This document shows, piece by piece, positions 61,926 to 64,000 of a DNA stretch of 64,000 bases (position 1 is the stretch's first letter; the number at the start of each line of letters is the position of its first letter). The notes beneath the pieces are model-generated. The model had not been told where the DNA came from, did no database searches, and saw only the letters and a list, made by a program, of their open reading frames with translations. This DNA is from Lachnospira hominis (ex Liu et al. 2021) (lineage in GTDB: Bacteria > Bacillota > Clostridia > Lachnospirales > Lachnospiraceae): positions 372,001-436,000 of the forward strand of contig NZ_JACOPD010000001.1 of NCBI RefSeq assembly GCF_014287955.1, read 5' to 3'. The position numbers and the translations under genes were made by a program.

Positions 61926-63161
61926 TTATCTCACAGAAAGCACAACGGAAAAATTAAGTTCCCTATACTCATCGCGTCCGGCTCTTTTGACTGTCAGTGT
62001 GATATTCTCACCGTTCACACACCGATATAGTTTCTCACTAAATGACTGAATTGTCAAAACACTATTTCCATTCAAAGCAGTAATAATATCACCGCATTGA
62101 AGTCCTGCCTCAAAAGCCGGCGAGTCCATAATCACATCTGTAATATAGACTCCCAGCGGAAGCTTATATCTTTCAGCTGTAACTGATGTCACATTAGTGC
62201 TTTTTATTCCAAGATATATAATCTCAGGGCTTGCTGAAAGTGTCTCAATAAGAGGTTTTAAATCAGATAATCCAACCGCCTGAAATTTCATCATATCACC
62301 TGATGGTCTTGCAATTCCTACAACATTGCCGCCTTTGTTAAATATATAACAATAGTCGCCATATGATGGAATAATATCAATACTCATCATCTCAAATGTA
62401 TTATCGACACTGCTCTCATCTGTAATCTGTGTAATATTTCCAAATTTTGTCTGTCCTGTACTTCCATTTATGCGTCCTATTGCAATAACAGGGTCATTTT
62501 CCTTCATCTTATACGAATTGCCAAGCACAGCCACCTGTATATCAGCATCTGAATCTGCTTTAATTGAATCTTTCTGTACTGACAACAATGAAACTTTACT
62601 GTATGAATCACTGCCGATAAGCTTTGCCTCTCCATATGCACCGCCATTAAATCCTACTTTGACAGCCATATCATAATTATTCAAAACACATGAATCAGCT
62701 ATTATAATATATGCATTATTTATATCACCTATTATAAGACCTACTGAATCATTCATTCCTGTATTCTGGCTGCCATCATTTTCAAATATCACCATGCACT
62801 TTGATGCTTCTTCATTAATCTGTGCCGTCGATTTTATCTCCAGTCTGTCAGTATCTGCCTGATCCTGGCGTACATTGTCAAGACTGCCGTCAACGGAATC
62901 ATCTATATATTGGTCTTTTTTTAACTCAAGTGAAACAGCTGGCTCATTGTTTCCATTTACCTTTTTATCAAAATATGGATACAATAATACAATTACGGCA
63001 CATGCAATTACTCCGAATATAACCGCACCGCCAAGAAACTTCAAAAAACTGAACAGCTTTTTATACTTAACTTTAGGATTAATAATTATTCTTTCCGTAT
63101 ATAAAGGAAACTCTTCCTGTGCTTCCTGTGTTTCCTTCTCATCTCTTCCATTATAATCCAT
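61926..63161 (-). CDS. HtrA/DegP-like membrane protein without catalytic triad, with PDZ domain
   Basis: 411 residues from the ATG at 63161 (MDYNGRDEKETQEAQEEF); a TTG three codons earlier is less likely. One membrane helix (about 42-65, GAVIFGVIACAVIVLLYPYF) places the rest outside. The trypsin-like domain keeps the HtrA framework but the His position reads IIIADSCVLNN instead of TNNHV, and the Ser position reads DIIPSYGDYCYIFNKGGNVV instead of GNSGGPL. The PDZ domain (about 315-405; GVYITDVIMDSPAFEAGLQC then GDIITALNG) is intact. So it is likely a pseudoprotease that binds exported proteins. Neighbour of yhaM in the same direction. Confidence 0.85.
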   Translation of the reverse strand: MDYNGRDEKETQEAQEEFPLYTERIIINPKVKYKKLFSFLKFLGGAVIFGVIACAVIVLLYPYFDKKVNGNNEPAVSLELKKDQYIDDSVDGSLDNVRQDQADTDRLEIKSTAQINEEASKCMVIFENDGSQNTGMNDSVGLIIGDINNAYIIIADSCVLNNYDMAVKVGFNGGAYGEAKLIGSDSYSKVSLLSVQKDSIKADSDADIQVAVLGNSYKMKENDPVIAIGRINGSTGQTKFGNITQITDESSVDNTFEMMSIDIIPSYGDYCYIFNKGGNVVGIARPSGDMMKFQAVGLSDLKPLIETLSASPEIIYLGIKSTNVTSVTAERYKLPLGVYITDVIMDSPAFEAGLQCGDIITALNGNSVLTIQSFSEKLYRCVNGENITLTVKRAGRDEYRELNFSVVLSVR

Positions 63162-63194
63162 ACGAAACAAAACTCCGTTCTAAAGTATTTTCCT

Positions 63195-63213
63195 AACTAT
63201 GAGAAACACGCTC
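63195..63213 (+). repeat. 5' fragment of the dispersed 99-nt repeat
   Basis: AACTATGAGAAACACGCTC matches the first 19 nt of the copies at 19983 and 43329. It is located 33 bp before the start of the HtrA-like gene. Confidence 0.7.
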
Positions 63214-63378
63214 ACAATTCCAAACTTATTTTATTATAATAAATAAATATGAACATTCTATGACATACTTGTAAATTAATATTACCAGAGTACCTGACCC
63301 AACAATGCGTATAGCTTTTTTTAGCTGAATGATGTAAAATAACCATATTAAACAGATTTTGAATGGAGAATTTAAATA

Positions 63379-64000
63379 ATGGATTACAAGTCACTTAAAA
63401 CACTTGAATATCATAAAATTATAGAAAAATTATCATCTTATGCCGGCAGTGAAGCTGCCAGAAAAATGTGTGCTGATTTAAAACCCATGACTGATATCAA
63501 CTCAATTAACGACGCACTTACACAGACAAGCGATGCACTCTCCAGAATATATGCAAAAGGCAGTGTATCATTTTCTGGAGTTACTAATATTATTGACAGC
63601 ATTAAGCGTCTTGAGGTCGGAAGCACGTTAAATACACACGAACTTCTGAATATAAGTGCAGTTCTTACTACTGCCGCAGCTGCAAAATCGCATTACGAGG
63701 AAACTAATGATTCACTCACAGATTATTTCAACTCACTTGAACCTCTTACACCACTCAATACACAGATTAAAAACTGTATTATTTCCGAGGAAGAAATAAG
63801 CGATGACGCAAGCGGCACTCTGCGTGACATCCGCCGCCAGATGCGTATTTCGGCAGACCGTATTCACACTGAACTTAATAAAATTCTCAATTCACCGTCA
63901 ACAAGATCGTGTCTGCAGGATTATGTCATAACCATGCGGCAGGGCAGATATTGCCTTCCCGTAAAGGCCGAATACAAATCACAGATTGCCGGAATGATTC
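63379..64000 (+). CDS. mutS2: Endonuclease MutS2 (partial, runs off window)
   Basis: The first 207 codons, from the ATG at 63379 (MDYKSLKTLEYHKIIEKLSS), with TGGAGA upstream. MutS2-type N-terminus: a typical LEYHKIIEKLSSYAGSEAAR, LNTHELLNISAVLTTAA and the core-domain segment LRDIRRQMRISADRIHTELN followed by VITMRQGRYCLPVKAEYKSQ. MutS2 suppresses homologous recombination or rescues stalled ribosomes. The ATPase and Smr nuclease domains lie beyond the window. It is divergent from the HtrA-like gene. Confidence 0.94.
   Translation, partial: MDYKSLKTLEYHKIIEKLSSYAGSEAARKMCADLKPMTDINSINDALTQTSDALSRIYAKGSVSFSGVTNIIDSIKRLEVGSTLNTHELLNISAVLTTAAAAKSHYEETNDSLTDYFNSLEPLTPLNTQIKNCIISEEEISDDASGTLRDIRRQMRISADRIHTELNKILNSPSTRSCLQDYVITMRQGRYCLPVKAEYKSQIAGMI

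Overview
This looks like a chromosomal window from an AT-rich, low-GC Gram-positive anaerobe of the Clostridia, most likely a Lachnospiraceae (Lachnospira/Eubacterium-like). The evidence is gene content and style: strong GGAGG-type ribosome binding sites, a type III glutamine synthetase, stand-alone LytTR regulators, class B sortase, YkgJ and DUF6472 small proteins, LrgAB, LarBC and BioY/BioB. The species assignment is inference.

Left core (1-13.6 kb, almost all minus strand): a partial XRE regulator, a fused HAD-HD hydrolase, uvrB-uvrA, the cell-division cluster ftsE-ftsX with an M23 peptidase and a CtpA protease, a CdaR/PucR-like regulator, and an MsmK-type sugar-ABC ATPase.

Mixed core (13.9-36.4 kb): a YjfB-like motility peptide, CPBP protease, RidA, CvfB-like S1 protein, tRNA-Gln(CTG), several small or membrane proteins, a P-II protein, cyclophilin, a zinc-ribbon/TPM pair, class II fructose-bisphosphate aldolase with sortase B, and glnN behind what looks like an ANTAR-controlled terminator. 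Then come luxS, a NYN/OST-HTH protein, larB-larC, a HAD phosphatase, a cytidylate-kinase-like protein and lrgA-lrgB.

Envelope and regulation stretch (36.5-48 kb): a DUF11 protein, a LytTR-regulated-looking block (large membrane protein, three lipoproteins of which two are tandem duplicates, a LytTR regulator), the divergent bioY/bioB pair whose two promoters are interleaved with BirA-like half-sites, and an AgrA/AgrC-like two-component pair.

Accessory island (about 48.0-59.4 kb): noticeably more AT-rich than its neighbours. In minus-strand order it carries a Rep_3 plasmid replication initiator with inverted repeats upstream, a type III restriction-modification locus with two different Mod subunits around one Res (mod-res-mod), an unknown single-membrane-span protein, a MazF/PemK-domain protein with a long N-terminal extension, a zinc-ribbon gene split by an A7 homopolymer, and small unknown genes including a DUF6037-like one. 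It abuts rlmD, whose C-terminus carries an extra domain of about 90 residues with the island's base composition. I read this as an integrated, plasmid-derived defence island. No integrase is visible in the window.

Right core (59.4-64 kb): rlmD, a YhaM-like HD exoribonuclease, an HtrA-like protein without a recognisable catalytic triad, and the start of mutS2. A 99-nt dispersed repeat (two full copies, two fragments), usually touching an intrinsic terminator, is scattered through the core.
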